A DNA stretch of 64,000 bases from Mycobacterium helveticum (lineage in GTDB: Bacteria > Actinomycetota > Actinomycetes > Mycobacteriales > Mycobacteriaceae). The notes beneath the pieces were generated by a model that was given only the letters and a program-made list of their open reading frames with translations, was not told the origin of the DNA and searched no databases. Of this stretch, positions 12,330 through 22,923 are shown piece by piece; positions within the stretch are counted from its first letter, which is position 1; each line of letters starts with the position of its first letter. The stretch spans positions 39,906 through 103,905 of the forward strand of contig NZ_VMQU01000003.1 in the NCBI RefSeq assembly GCF_007714205.1. The letters are read 5' to 3'. The position numbers were made by a program, and so were the translations under genes.

Positions 12330-12793
12330 GCGGCCCGCGGGAGGTCGGGCGCCGCCATGGCGGCCGGCGACGTCGGCCGGGCCGCCGCGGGCCACCAGCC
12401 GACGTAGGTAAGGTACAGCCCGACGAAGGCGAACGCGACGCAGAGGGAGACCCACAGGCCCTGCGCGCCGATCATGCTGTCCGCCAGCGAGACGAAGGCC
12501 TGGGGGAAAGACAGCAGCAGCACCCCGCGCAGGGTGATCAACCAGCCCAGCAGCGACACGGTGATCGCGGCCGCGCCGTGCCAATACTGGTGTGCTGCGA
12601 CGACGATCAGGCCGGACAGCAGGACGAACGCACCGGCAACCCAGGTCCACAGCGAATTCGCCTCGAACTGCGCCAGCAGCGCCTGCATGTCCGAGGCGCG
12701 CGCCACGGCGGTGACGTCGACGATGACGAGAAAAAGGCCGAGCACGCGCGCGAACATGCGGGTCCTGGCCTGCGATTCCGGTGGAGCGTTCAT
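12326..12793 (-). CDS. Four-helix integral membrane protein, function unknown
   Basis: 155 residues with about four hydrophobic segments (starting VLGLFLVIVDV, WVAGAFVLLSGLIVVA, AITVSLLGWLITLRGVLLL and VSLCVAFAFVGLYLTYV). The tail is Ala/Pro-rich and cytoplasmic or periplasmic. ATG at 12793 is chosen because GGAGG lies 8 bases upstream; an earlier ATG at 12823 has no such site. It heads a three-gene minus-strand cassette with the FHA and Crp-type genes, inserted between embB and fadE35 where Mtb has Rv3796. No enzyme motif seen. Confidence 0.75.
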   Translation of the reverse strand: MNAPPESQARTRMFARVLGLFLVIVDVTAVARASDMQALLAQFEANSLWTWVAGAFVLLSGLIVVAAHQYWHGAAAITVSLLGWLITLRGVLLLSFPQAFVSLADSMIGAQGLWVSLCVAFAFVGLYLTYVGWWPAAARPTSPAAMAAPDLPRAA

Positions 12794-12973
12794 TGCCGTG
12801 CCTCCGTGTGATGCCGGTCCCATACCTGAATCGGACCACCCGGGACAGCGCCGGGCTAGGGACCGAAGTCCCGTTCGTGCGGACCTATGGCCCTGCCCCG
12901 GCGCGCATGATCGGCGCCGGTGTTCCCCGGCGCGGACGCCCTGGTCGTCACCGCCGCCACGAACTCCCCCGCG

Positions 12974-15900
12974 TCAGGGCTTGATGCGGATCGGTCCCGG
13001 CGACCACCAGCCGGTGCGGGTCGCGGTGCCCAGGTCCAGCTGGGCGGGACGCGCCTGCGCGATGGTGTCGAACTTGCGCAGCGATCCCCAGTCGCGGCCC
13101 CAGTCGTGGGACAGATACGTCGACATCACGTGGGCGCGCAGCAGCAGGTCGGTGATGCCCAGCAGCCCGCCGTTGACGCCGTCCTCCCAGGTGTCGGTGT
13201 CCTGCTTCTTGGCGTTGTAGTCCGGCGTGATGCGGAACTTCGGGATCTCGGTGACGCCGTTGACGTGCAGCATCGGGTGCTGGCACGGGAAGGCCAGCCC
13301 GACCGCCCAGTCCATCAACACCGGCTGCGACGAGCCGACGTATTCCTGCACGGAGCGCAGTTCGGGCACCCGCGGCGGGGTCACCGCCACCCAGTCCTCC
13401 GGCGTGAGGGAGAGGTCCTCGGCCACCAGCCGGACCGCGACCGCGTCGGCGGGCATCTGGGACCGGGCGAAGCGCAGGTTGCGCCACACCTTGGGTTGTT
13501 CGCCGTAGAGGTCGTAGGGCGTCAGCCGGCCGGCCGGGACGATGCCGGTGGTGGGGTCGCCGCCGGGGCCGGGCCTGCCGTACTCCAGCACGACGGTCTG
13601 CCCGGCGGTGTGGCCGTGCAGGATGCTGTTGCCCGTGATCCTGCCCGCGGCGGTGACCACCAGCAGGGGGTGCCCGTCGTCCGGCTTGGGCAGCCGATAC
13701 CACGCCGACGTCAGCCTGCTCTGCTGCTGGGGACCGGTGGTGTAGCTGCCCGCCAGCGGAACCCGGTCGGGGTCCAGGCCGTAGGGCAGCGGCAGCATGG
13801 AGCCGTTGATCCCCGGCGACTTCAGCTTGGTGGGCCCGTACCAGTCGTAGTCGGTGCCCGGCTGCGGGACCGCCGTCTCCCGGACCGCCTCGGCCAGGGT
13901 GCGTTCCGGGACGCCGTTGGGCGTGAACCCGGTGGGGTCGACTCCGCCCAGCGGTCCCAGCGGGCCGTAGTCGCCGGGCAGGGGCGTCATGAAGCCGGCG
14001 TTGCTGTCCGGCTCGACGAGCACGTCGTCGGCCAGCGCGCAGCCCCCGGAGAACTCCCGCAGGTTGTCCCAGCCGTTGGAGTAGGTGGGGTACTGGCGCA
14101 CGATCCCGGCCACCATCGACGCGACGAACACCAGCGCCATCAACCCGGCCGCGATCGGCACCGGCGCCGCCGTGACGGCCCGCGCCAGCCGGCCCTCCCC
14201 GCGCTCGCGCGAAGCGAAGTGCAACCACACCGCCCAGCCGGCCGCGACCACGAAGAGCGCGAAAACCATTGTGCTGATGCTGATCCCGCCGAGCCTGGGC
14301 ATGATGTTGTTGAACGGCACGCCGTAGCTCGAGACGTACCACCAGCCGTTGGTGGTGGCGAAACACAGCGCCAGCACGAACAGCACCGCCGCGGTGAACG
14401 CCATGCGGTTGCGCGACCAGCGCAGCACCCGGTGCGACACCAGCACCGTGGTCAGCGCGGCCATCGCCGCGCCCACCGCGGCGAACAACCCGAAGTGGTG
14501 GACCCACTTGGTGGGGGTGAACATCAGGAAGAACATGGTCGCGAAGATGACGCCCATCAGCCGCCAGGCGGGCCCGCGGGCCACGCCGGGAACGCGCTTG
14601 CGCCGCAACATGATGAACACCGCGGTGAACAGGCACAGCGCGGTGATCAGGAAGCCGAACCGGCGCGACAGCGAGCCGTCGACGGTGGGCAGGATCAGGT
14701 AGTAGTAGCGCAGGTTCTCGGTGTACCAGGCCTGGCTGGGGCCGATGTCGGTGCGGATCCGGGTGGCCTCCAGCACCGTCGACAGCGTCTGGTCGGCGAA
14801 CACGACGGTCAGGATGACGAAGCCGGCGGCCAGCATCGGGGCCACCAGCGGCCAGGTGCCGACCAGGCGGTGCCGTTTGACCATGATCCGCACCACCGGG
14901 CGGCCACCGGCGATCAGGGCGGCGACCGCGATCAGACCGGTGGGCTGCACACCCAGGGTGAAGGCGGCGGTGACGACGGCCAGCGCCGCCGGCGTCACCC
15001 GCGAGGCGCACATCGAGCGCTCGATCAGCACGTAGGTGATCAGCGAACCCAGCGCGATGATCGGCTCGGGCCGCAGTCCGTTGTTGAACGGCATCCACGC
15101 GGTCAGCAGGACCAGGCCGGCCGCCCAGTTGGCGGCCGTGCTGCCCGTGACCGCGGGCCCCAGCCGGGGCAGCACCTCACGCGAGAGCAGCAGCCAGCAC
15201 ACGAGCCCGGCGACCAGGTCGGGCAGCCGCATCCACAGGCTGCCGTCGCTGACGTGGGTCATCAGCGCCAGCAGGTTGTAGTACCAGCCGAACGGGTCCT
15301 CCGGGCTGCCGAACCAGCGGAAGTAGTTGGACATGTAGCCGGCGTGGTCGGCGACGCGGGCCATGCCCAGGATGTAGCCGTCGTCGGAGGAGTTCGCGCC
15401 GATCACGTGCCAGAGCAGGAAGCCGAAGATCACCGTGGCGTCGACCAGGGTGAACGTGCGCCAGCGGGTGGGGATCAGCCGGTGCATGCGGCGCCCGTCC
15501 AGCTGGTCGAGGCGCCACAGCGCGATCAGCGCGACGATGGTCGCCACGACGGCCAGCACCATCGCCGTGAGCTTCAGCGTGGTCGGGGTGGTGGAGAACC
15601 GGGTGTCGATCGTCGCGGAGAGCCGCAGGCCGGCCGGGGCGGGGCCGGTCAGGTCGGTGAACACCCCGACGATCTGGGGTCGCAGGTTGGGATCGGGGAA
15701 GCCGCCGCGCACGGGCCTGCCCGCCGGATCGGTCAGCCCGACGAAGGTGGCGAAGGTGCCGGCCCGGGTGGAGGTGATCTCGATGCGCTGACAGTTCGGG
15801 GACGCCACCCGGTCCCGCGGCGCGCTGGCGATCACCACGTTGCGGTCGGTGACGTCGACGCGCTGGCGCCCGGCGACGACGAACAAGGCGTTGAGCGCGG

Positions 15901-16231
15901 CGTCCTTGCCCTTCTTGGGTGCGGTGCTCAGGACCACGCCGCCCTCGGGCGGCAGGGCGCGCAGCACCGAGCACGGCACGCTCGCCGTCACGTCGACCGG
16001 GGTCAGCGAGATCAGCGGCGCCGTCACGCTGTCGAGCTGGCCGCGCCCATCCACGTGTTGGGGCCAGTTCAGCGTGGCGGTGGTCTGCACGACGGGCAGC
16101 AGCGGCGTGGCGACCGACAGGAGGAAACCGACCAGCCCGGCGATCGTCGCGACCCAGCGCGTCGCCCGCACGTCCCGGCGGGTGACGCGGCTCGCGGGGG
16201 CCCCGCGGCGTTCGGAGTTGATGACGCTCAT
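12974..16231 (-). CDS. embB: EmbB arabinosyltransferase
   Basis: Membrane GT-C arabinosyltransferase that, with EmbA, adds alpha-1,3-linked arabinofuranose branches in arabinogalactan from decaprenyl-phospho-arabinose; target of ethambutol. 1085 residues (Mtb 1098): N-terminal helix and periplasmic jelly-roll, then a long multi-helix GT-C core and a C-terminal carbohydrate-binding part. The GT-C loop reads [18 protein letters not shown]. Met290 corresponds to Mtb Met306 (codon 15362-15364) and is wild type. The position of Mtb Gly406 is Pro390 (codon 15062-15064). ATG at 16231 overlaps the embA stop as ATGA. A longer open frame upstream of 16231 is antisense shadow inside embA. Confidence 0.97.
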   Translation of the reverse strand: MSVINSERRGAPASRVTRRDVRATRWVATIAGLVGFLLSVATPLLPVVQTTATLNWPQHVDGRGQLDSVTAPLISLTPVDVTASVPCSVLRALPPEGGVVLSTAPKKGKDAALNALFVVAGRQRVDVTDRNVVIASAPRDRVASPNCQRIEITSTRAGTFATFVGLTDPAGRPVRGGFPDPNLRPQIVGVFTDLTGPAPAGLRLSATIDTRFSTTPTTLKLTAMVLAVVATIVALIALWRLDQLDGRRMHRLIPTRWRTFTLVDATVIFGFLLWHVIGANSSDDGYILGMARVADHAGYMSNYFRWFGSPEDPFGWYYNLLALMTHVSDGSLWMRLPDLVAGLVCWLLLSREVLPRLGPAVTGSTAANWAAGLVLLTAWMPFNNGLRPEPIIALGSLITYVLIERSMCASRVTPAALAVVTAAFTLGVQPTGLIAVAALIAGGRPVVRIMVKRHRLVGTWPLVAPMLAAGFVILTVVFADQTLSTVLEATRIRTDIGPSQAWYTENLRYYYLILPTVDGSLSRRFGFLITALCLFTAVFIMLRRKRVPGVARGPAWRLMGVIFATMFFLMFTPTKWVHHFGLFAAVGAAMAALTTVLVSHRVLRWSRNRMAFTAAVLFVLALCFATTNGWWYVSSYGVPFNNIMPRLGGISISTMVFALFVVAAGWAVWLHFASRERGEGRLARAVTAAPVPIAAGLMALVFVASMVAGIVRQYPTYSNGWDNLREFSGGCALADDVLVEPDSNAGFMTPLPGDYGPLGPLGGVDPTGFTPNGVPERTLAEAVRETAVPQPGTDYDWYGPTKLKSPGINGSMLPLPYGLDPDRVPLAGSYTTGPQQQSRLTSAWYRLPKPDDGHPLLVVTAAGRITGNSILHGHTAGQTVVLEYGRPGPGGDPTTGIVPAGRLTPYDLYGEQPKVWRNLRFARSQMPADAVAVRLVAEDLSLTPEDWVAVTPPRVPELRSVQEYVGSSQPVLMDWAVGLAFPCQHPMLHVNGVTEIPKFRITPDYNAKKQDTDTWEDGVNGGLLGITDLLLRAHVMSTYLSHDWGRDWGSLRKFDTIAQARPAQLDLGTATRTGWWSPGPIRIKP

Positions 16232-19200
16232 GGGAGGGCTCGAATCGGTCCTTTGCGGCTCCAGCCGGGCACAATGGTCACGCCCGGCACGACGGCGGCG
16301 TCGGGGGCTTTCGCTGCCGGCACCAAACGGTGGTACTGCTCGACGGAGCCCCAGTCGCGGTGCCAGTCGCCACGGAGGTAGGTCGCGACGGTCGAGGTGT
16401 ACATCATCGCCTGGGTGAACAGGAACGGACCGCCGGCTTCGCCGGCCTGCCAGCCGTTCGACGACGCCGCCGTCTGCTTGTGTTCGGGCATGATGCGGTA
16501 GTCGGGGAGTTCGGCGACGCCGAGGTGTTCGGCGAACGGCCGCTGGCACGGGAAGTTCGCGGCGGTCGCGACGTCCATCAGCACCGGTGTCCGCGATCCG
16601 AGCAGCTGCTGCAGGGTCTGCAGCACCGGGACCCGCGGCGGGGTGAACGCGAACCACTGTTCGGAGCTCAGGTTCGGGTCGTAGGCGACGATGCGCGCCA
16701 CGTTGGCCTCCGGCGGCGCCCAGGCCAGCGGGAACCGCAGGTTGCGCCACGCCGGCTCCGGTCCGACGTCGATCGGCTGCACCTCGTTCAGCGGCTGGGT
16801 GCTGCCGTCGGGGCGCGTGACTCCCCACTGCAGCTTGAGCGACTGCCCGTAGGTGAACGTGCCGTCCTCCTTGTAGGACCAGATGGCACCGGCGGCCGAG
16901 ACCACGACCAGCGGACGGTCCGGTGTGCGGGGCGGCAGCTGGTACCACGCGGAGGCCGCCGTGGCGGCCAGCGAGTTCTCGCCGTAGCTGCCCATCACCG
17001 GGGTGCGGGCGGGGTCGAGCCCGAACGGCAGGGCCGCGTGCGACCCGTTCACCCCGACCGGCCCCCTGCCGCCGGCGGTGCCCGCGGAGTCGCTCATGGT
17101 GGCGTTGGGCTTGTTGGGGGAGGCGTCGGAGTTCACCACCCCGGGTTTGGTCACCACCGGGTAGGACCGCAGGTCGTCACCCACCCCGTCGGGTTTGAAA
17201 CCCACCGGGTCGAGCCCGCCGAGCGGGCCGTCGGGCCCGAACCGCTGGCCGGGGGCCGGCCGCAGCATCCCGGCGTTCGGGTCGGGTTCGGCCAGCACGT
17301 CGTCGGCCATCGCGCAGCTGGTGAGTCCGGACGTGATGGCCGCGAGGTTGGCCTTGCCGGTGGTGTAGAGCGGGTAGCGGAACACCACGCCCTTGGCCAG
17401 CGAGGCGACCTCGCCGATCACCATGATCGACGCGACCACCAGCAGCGGGGTCGAGGCCAGCACCCGATTGCGCCGGTTGTCCTTGACCTCGGTGTGCCCG
17501 GCGTAATCCATCCGGAAGTGGTACCAGGCCCCCAGCAGCCCGGTCAGGATCGACAGCGTCAGGAACATCGACGTCACCGGGTGGCTGGCGACCACCGGCG
17601 GGATGTCGTACCAGGGCACCCCGTAGTTGTTGACGTCGAACCAGCCGTTGACGCCCGAGGTGGCCCACGCCAGCACGAACAGCAGCGCGGTGACGTAGAG
17701 CGTCAGGTTGCGCCGGCTGTGCAGGCCGATCCGGGCGAAGGCGAACGCGGTGACGGCGCCGAGGAGGCCGGCCAGCCCGGCGAACACGCCGAACTGCACG
17801 GCCCACTTGGTCGGGGTGAAGGTCAGCAGCAGCAGCCCCACCGCGGTGGTGCCGATCAGCCGCCAGGCCGGGCCGCTGGCCACGCCCGGCACCCGGCCGC
17901 GCCGCAGCAGCACCACCAGCACCACGAACATGCACAGCAGCAGCACCAGCACGGCGAAGCGCCGCGACATCGAGCCCTCCGCGTTGCTCTCCACGGTCAG
18001 GAAGTAGTAGCGCAGGAAGTCCTGGTACCAGGCGATCGTCGGGCCGACCTCATATTTGATGCGCGCCGACTCTGCGACCGTGGCCAGCGTCTGGCTGCGG
18101 AACACGACGACGGTGATCAGCGACAGCGCCGCCGCCAGCACCGCCAGCGGCGCGAGCACCCCGTCGGTGGCCCGGCGCCGCCGGATCACGACGGCGATGG
18201 CCCGCGCCCCGGTCAGCAGCGCGGCGACGGCGATCAGGCCCTGCGGCGCCAGCGTCGCGGTGAGCATCGCGACGATGACGGCGACCGCAGCCGGAGCCAG
18301 CCGGCCCAGCGCGATCGCGCGTTCCACCAGCATCCAGGTGGCCACCACCCCGAGGGCGATCAGCGGCTCGGGCCGCAGCCCGTTGTTGAACGGCAGCCAG
18401 GCGGCCAGGAACACCGCGCCCGCGGTGAGCACCGCGACCCGGTTGGCCGCCAGGCCGCCGCGGCCCGGTCCGAGCCGGCGCAGCGCCCAGTGCCCGATGA
18501 TCAGCCAGCACGCGACCCCGGCCAGCGTGGCCGGCAGCCGCATCCACACGCCGGCGGTGCTCACCGACGCCATCCGGGACAGCACGGACAGATACCAGTC
18601 GAACGGCGCGTCCGTGGCCCCGAAGAAGCGGTAGTAGTTGGCCACGTAGCCGGCCCTGGCCGCGTTGCGGGCGATGGTCAGGTTGTACCCGTCGTCCGAC
18701 GAGGTGGCACCGATGACATGCCAGCCCAGCAGCGTCGCGATCACCCCGGCGTCGGCCAGCCGGATCGCGGCCCCGGCGCGCCGGGGCGCCCCCGATCGGA
18801 TTCGGCCGCGGCTGCGCCGGTCCAGCGCGGCCAGGGCGGCGACGGCCGCCAGCACCGACAGCGCAGCCACGACCATCACGGCCGTCTTCAGCGGGGTGGG
18901 TGCGGTGATGAAGCGGGTGTCGATGTCCACGCGCGCCGACAGCCCGGGCTGGGCCGGCACCGTCAGGTCGGTGAAGATGCCGCCGATCTGGGGCTTCTTC
19001 TCCGCCGGCAGGACACCGACGGCGCCGGGGATGCCGACGAAGTCCGCGCCGACGGACCCCGCGTCGGCCCACAGGTGCAACGCCCTGCAGGCGGCCGAGG
19101 CGACCGCCGAGCGCTGCGCCACCGCGGCCACCGAGTCGCGGAACGCGGCCACGACCACGTCCTTGTTGGCGCGCACGAACAGCCCGTTCTTGCCGGCGTC

Positions 19201-19491
19201 GACGCCGTTGGCGGGCAGGGTCGAAACCACCAGTCCGCCGTCGGCGGGCAGGGTGGCCATCGCGGGGCAGGGGATGGAGATGTCGAGTGTGCGCGGCGCC
19301 CCGGACACCAGCGGCGCGGTGATCTGGGTGACGTGCCCGTCGGCGGTGCCCTGCGGCCACAGGATGGTTGCGGTGGTCTGCCGCACCGGAAGCAGGGGGA
19401 CGCAGGCGCACAGCAGCACACCCGCGATTCCCGCGGCGACGGCCACCAGCCGCAGGACGCGCCGGGATGGCCGATTACCGTCGGGGGACAC
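16228..19491 (-). CDS. embA: EmbA arabinosyltransferase
   Basis: Partner of EmbB in arabinogalactan arabinosylation. 1087 residues against 1094 in Mtb. N-terminal membrane anchor [19 protein letters not shown], periplasmic domain, GT-C core with [20 protein letters not shown] and a C-terminal lectin-like domain ending RKGPIRALP. The GTG at 19491 is chosen because [11 protein letters not shown] aligns to the start of Mtb EmbA; the in-frame ATG at 19575 adds 28 residues without homology. It begins 147 bases after embC stops, the largest gap in the emb run, which could hold a separate promoter. Its stop overlaps the embB start. Confidence 0.96.
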   Translation of the reverse strand: MSPDGNRPSRRVLRLVAVAAGIAGVLLCACVPLLPVRQTTATILWPQGTADGHVTQITAPLVSGAPRTLDISIPCPAMATLPADGGLVVSTLPANGVDAGKNGLFVRANKDVVVAAFRDSVAAVAQRSAVASAACRALHLWADAGSVGADFVGIPGAVGVLPAEKKPQIGGIFTDLTVPAQPGLSARVDIDTRFITAPTPLKTAVMVVAALSVLAAVAALAALDRRSRGRIRSGAPRRAGAAIRLADAGVIATLLGWHVIGATSSDDGYNLTIARNAARAGYVANYYRFFGATDAPFDWYLSVLSRMASVSTAGVWMRLPATLAGVACWLIIGHWALRRLGPGRGGLAANRVAVLTAGAVFLAAWLPFNNGLRPEPLIALGVVATWMLVERAIALGRLAPAAVAVIVAMLTATLAPQGLIAVAALLTGARAIAVVIRRRRATDGVLAPLAVLAAALSLITVVVFRSQTLATVAESARIKYEVGPTIAWYQDFLRYYFLTVESNAEGSMSRRFAVLVLLLCMFVVLVVLLRRGRVPGVASGPAWRLIGTTAVGLLLLTFTPTKWAVQFGVFAGLAGLLGAVTAFAFARIGLHSRRNLTLYVTALLFVLAWATSGVNGWFDVNNYGVPWYDIPPVVASHPVTSMFLTLSILTGLLGAWYHFRMDYAGHTEVKDNRRNRVLASTPLLVVASIMVIGEVASLAKGVVFRYPLYTTGKANLAAITSGLTSCAMADDVLAEPDPNAGMLRPAPGQRFGPDGPLGGLDPVGFKPDGVGDDLRSYPVVTKPGVVNSDASPNKPNATMSDSAGTAGGRGPVGVNGSHAALPFGLDPARTPVMGSYGENSLAATAASAWYQLPPRTPDRPLVVVSAAGAIWSYKEDGTFTYGQSLKLQWGVTRPDGSTQPLNEVQPIDVGPEPAWRNLRFPLAWAPPEANVARIVAYDPNLSSEQWFAFTPPRVPVLQTLQQLLGSRTPVLMDVATAANFPCQRPFAEHLGVAELPDYRIMPEHKQTAASSNGWQAGEAGGPFLFTQAMMYTSTVATYLRGDWHRDWGSVEQYHRLVPAAKAPDAAVVPGVTIVPGWSRKGPIRALP

Positions 19492-19638
19492 GAGGCTCGA
19501 TGGTAAGCGACGCCGCTGAGGACGCGGGGCATGGACGCGGCGATAGGCCCCAGCGGGTGCGCGCCCGCGCGACACGGCGACATTCGGGTGAATTGGGCGA
19601 CTTTCTCGGTTGGGCGGCCGCGCGATGGCGCCCCGCCC

Positions 19639-22600
19639 TCAGTGCCTCAGCGGCCCGGGGTTCCACAGGCCGCCGCGGGTGACCGTCCCCAGTCGCAGCC
19701 GAGCCGGCTGGGCGTCGGGGTAGTAGGGCGTCAGCCGCTGCAGCGAGCCCCAGTCCCGCGACCAGTCGTCCTTGAGGTAGCTGGCCACCGTCGTCGCCTT
19801 CACCAGCAGTTCGGTGACGCCCAGCGGGCCGCCGCCGTTGTTGTCCATCACCGGCGAGTTGGCCTCCGCGCCGAAGCGGTCCGGCAGGATGCGCCATTTC
19901 GGTGTCTCGTCGACGCCGTTCTGGTGGCCGAACGGCCGCTGGCAGGGGAACGCCAGCCCGACCAGCCAGTCCAGGAACACCGGGTCCGTCGAGCCCACGA
20001 CGTCCTGCAGCGTGCGCAGCCGCGGGATCCGCGGCGGGGTCAGGGCGATCCAGTGCTGCGGCGCCAGGTCCTCGTCGTCGGCGACCAGGCGGACCTGGGT
20101 GGCCGACGCCGGGATCGCCGACAGGGCCAGCCGCAGGTTGCGCCACGCCGGGGACGCCCCGACGTCGGCGAACTCGAACGCCCCGCCGGGGTGCCCGTCG
20201 GCAGCCTCGGCGTCGGTGGCCCACTGGACCTGGACCTCGCGCGGGTCGAAGCGGCCGGCCGCGCTGACCACCAGCAGCGGGCCCGCCTGGTCGCGGGGCG
20301 GCAGGCGGTACCAGCCCGACCGCAGCCTGGCCGGCACCTGCACGCCGGGACGCCAGCTGCCCAGCACCGGGGTGCGCGCCGGGTCCAGGTTGTAGGGCAG
20401 TTGCGCGCGGGAATTGTTGACACCGGGCGCGGCGCGGGTGCCCCCCTCGGTGCCGGCCCCGGTCCCGGTGATCGGGTTGTCGTCGCCGACGAAGCTGCGG
20501 TCGCCGGGTCGTTCCATCACCGGGTCGGCGCGGACGTCGGCGGGAATGCCGTTGGGCGTGAAGGCCTCCGACATGCCGGCGCCCAGGGCCGCCGCCACCG
20601 GGCCCGTGACCGGGGCCAGCATCCCGGCGTTGGGGTCCTGCTCCACCAGCACGTCCTCGGCCAGGCCGCAGGTGTTGCCGGTCAGGGCCTGCAGGTTCGA
20701 CCGGCCCACCGACCACGCCGGGTATTGGCCGACCATCGCCACGGTCAGCGACGCCACCTCGAAGACCACCAGTGCCCACGCGGCAATCGCCAAGGGGGAC
20801 TGGACGATTCCGGCCAGCCGCGACCCGAGACGGGTTTTCGACGCGCCCGGGGAACCGACCGCGCCGACGGCGACGAAGTGGAACCACGCGGCCAGCAGCA
20901 GCACCAGCATCGTCAGCCCGAGGAACACCGTCGACACGCCGTAGTGCCACCTGGGGAACGAATTCGACCAGGGCACACCGAAGTTGGAGACGTACCACCA
21001 GCCGTTCACGCTGGCGAAGCACTGCGCCATCAAGAACAGCACCACGGCCGCGAACACGGTGCGGTTGCGGCGCGAACGCATGGCCCCGGCACTCACCGCG
21101 ACCGCGGCCAACGCCCCCAGCGATCCGGCCAGCCCGGCGAACACCCCGAAGTGGTGGGTCCATTTGGTGGGGGTGAACATCATCGCCAGGAACGAGATGA
21201 TGGTGATCCCGATGATGCGCCGGCTCGGCCCGGCGGCCGTGCCGGGGATGCGGCCCTTGCGCAACGCCATCGCCACCGAGATGCCCAGCGCGAGCAGCAC
21301 CGCCAGCACCGCGAACCGGCGGGCGATCGAGCCGTCGGGGCTGGCCATGAACAGCCGCTCATAGCGCAGGTGCTCGTCGAACCAGGTCAGGCTGGGGCCG
21401 ACGGCGCGCTTGAGCGCGGTGGCCTGCATCTCCCCGGCCAGGGTCTGGTCGCGGAAGATCAGGATCACCGTCACGGTCGCCGCGGCCAGGATGGGCGCCA
21501 GCAGCGGCAGCAACCCGAACCGCTTGGACCTGCGGTGCAGGATGGTCCGCAGCGGCCCGACCGCGACCAGCAGCGCACCCACGGAGGCGATGCCCGTCGG
21601 CCCGGAGAACAGCGTCAGCGCGCCGATGATGCAGGCGCCCGCCACGGGCAGCAGCCGGCTGGTGGCCACCGCGCGTTCCACCGAGCACCACGTCAGCAGG
21701 ATGCCCAGGGCGATGATCGGCTCGGGCCGCAGCCCGTTGTCGAGCGGCAGCCACACCGCCAGGAACATGCCCGCCGCGGTCCAGGCTGCGGCGCGGCTCC
21801 GCTTGACGGCGTGGCCCAGGCGGGGGATGACCTCGCGGCTGATCAGCCACCAGGACGTCAGCGCCATGATCAGGGTCGGCAGCCGCATCCAGATGCTGGC
21901 GGTGCTCACGTGGGCCCACAGCGCCAGCAGGTCGTAGTACCAGCCGAACGGGGCCTCGGGCGTGCCGAACCAGCGGTAGTAGTTGGCCATGTAGCCGGCG
22001 TGCTCGGACACCCGGGCCATGGTCAGGATGTAGCCGTCGTCGGAGGTGTTCGCGCCGACGAAATGCCACCACACCAGCACCGCGATCACCAGCGCGTCCA
22101 GACCGCCGATCGACCACCACCGCGCGGGCAGGAAGCGGCGGTGCCGGGTGGCCCCGGCGGTTTCGAAGGCGGTGTCGAGGACGTGCAGCGCGACCAGGGC
22201 GGCGGCGGTGCACAGCAGCCCGAGGATCATCGCGGCCAGTTTCAGCGGCGTGGGGCTGCTGCTGTAGCGGGTGTCCACGGTCGCCGCGAGGCTCAGCCCG
22301 GGCGGCGCGGGGCCGCTCAGGTCGGTGAACACGCCGACGATCTGCGGCCGGAAGTCGTAGCCGCTGCGCTCCCCGCGCAGCGGCGCCCCGGGATGTTCGG
22401 CGTTGGGCCCCTGGCGCAGCCCGACGAATTCGGCGACCACCTTCTCGGCGTGCGCGGTGAACGTCAGCCGCCGGCAGGCCGGGCTGAGCACCTGGCTCAG
22501 CGGGGCCGTCACCACCGGGACGTTGCGCACCACCAGTACCAGGTAGTCGTTGGCGCGCTGGATGAGCAGGCCGCGGTCGACGGCCTTGGGGGCCTGCTTG

Positions 22601-22923
22601 GGCACCGTGGACAGCAGCACCGTCTTGCCGGCGTTCTCGGGCCCGGCCAGCCCGGCGGCGGCCCGGCAGGGCACGCTGACGTTCAATTCGGTGGCGACGT
22701 AGCCGATCAGCGGCGCCTCGACGCTGTCGAAGGTGCCGTTTTGCGGCCAGTCGAGCTGGGCGGAGGTCTGGTTGACCGGCAGCAGCGGCGTGGCGACGGC
22801 CAGCAGGGCCCCGAGTAAACCGGCGACGGTCGCCACGAGCCGAGCGATCCGGTGGTTGGTTCCCGCGTCGCTCACGGAGCTAGATGGTAGTTCTTCGGCC
22901 CTAGCTGGGGTTTCGGTGACCAT
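19639..22923 (-). CDS. embC: EmbC arabinosyltransferase (lipoarabinomannan)
   Basis: Extends the arabinan of lipoarabinomannan using decaprenyl-phospho-arabinose. 1094 residues, the same length as the Mtb protein. N-terminal anchor ARLVATVAGLLGALLAVATP, GT-C signature ANTSDDGYILTMARVSEH with the catalytic Asp pair, proline-motif region near FMASPDGSIARRF, and a C-terminal carbohydrate-binding region from about residue 720. ATG at 22923 overlaps the aftA TGA by one base (TGATG), so the two are translationally coupled. An open frame continues upstream to 23184 but is aftA read in another frame. Confidence 0.97.
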   Translation of the reverse strand: MVTETPARAEELPSSSVSDAGTNHRIARLVATVAGLLGALLAVATPLLPVNQTSAQLDWPQNGTFDSVEAPLIGYVATELNVSVPCRAAAGLAGPENAGKTVLLSTVPKQAPKAVDRGLLIQRANDYLVLVVRNVPVVTAPLSQVLSPACRRLTFTAHAEKVVAEFVGLRQGPNAEHPGAPLRGERSGYDFRPQIVGVFTDLSGPAPPGLSLAATVDTRYSSSPTPLKLAAMILGLLCTAAALVALHVLDTAFETAGATRHRRFLPARWWSIGGLDALVIAVLVWWHFVGANTSDDGYILTMARVSEHAGYMANYYRWFGTPEAPFGWYYDLLALWAHVSTASIWMRLPTLIMALTSWWLISREVIPRLGHAVKRSRAAAWTAAGMFLAVWLPLDNGLRPEPIIALGILLTWCSVERAVATSRLLPVAGACIIGALTLFSGPTGIASVGALLVAVGPLRTILHRRSKRFGLLPLLAPILAAATVTVILIFRDQTLAGEMQATALKRAVGPSLTWFDEHLRYERLFMASPDGSIARRFAVLAVLLALGISVAMALRKGRIPGTAAGPSRRIIGITIISFLAMMFTPTKWTHHFGVFAGLAGSLGALAAVAVSAGAMRSRRNRTVFAAVVLFLMAQCFASVNGWWYVSNFGVPWSNSFPRWHYGVSTVFLGLTMLVLLLAAWFHFVAVGAVGSPGASKTRLGSRLAGIVQSPLAIAAWALVVFEVASLTVAMVGQYPAWSVGRSNLQALTGNTCGLAEDVLVEQDPNAGMLAPVTGPVAAALGAGMSEAFTPNGIPADVRADPVMERPGDRSFVGDDNPITGTGAGTEGGTRAAPGVNNSRAQLPYNLDPARTPVLGSWRPGVQVPARLRSGWYRLPPRDQAGPLLVVSAAGRFDPREVQVQWATDAEAADGHPGGAFEFADVGASPAWRNLRLALSAIPASATQVRLVADDEDLAPQHWIALTPPRIPRLRTLQDVVGSTDPVFLDWLVGLAFPCQRPFGHQNGVDETPKWRILPDRFGAEANSPVMDNNGGGPLGVTELLVKATTVASYLKDDWSRDWGSLQRLTPYYPDAQPARLRLGTVTRGGLWNPGPLRH

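Noticed and set aside
12920..16381. 1153-codon plus-strand frame opposite embB
   Set aside because: Antisense shadow of the emb genes, dominated by Gln/Arg/Gly/His.
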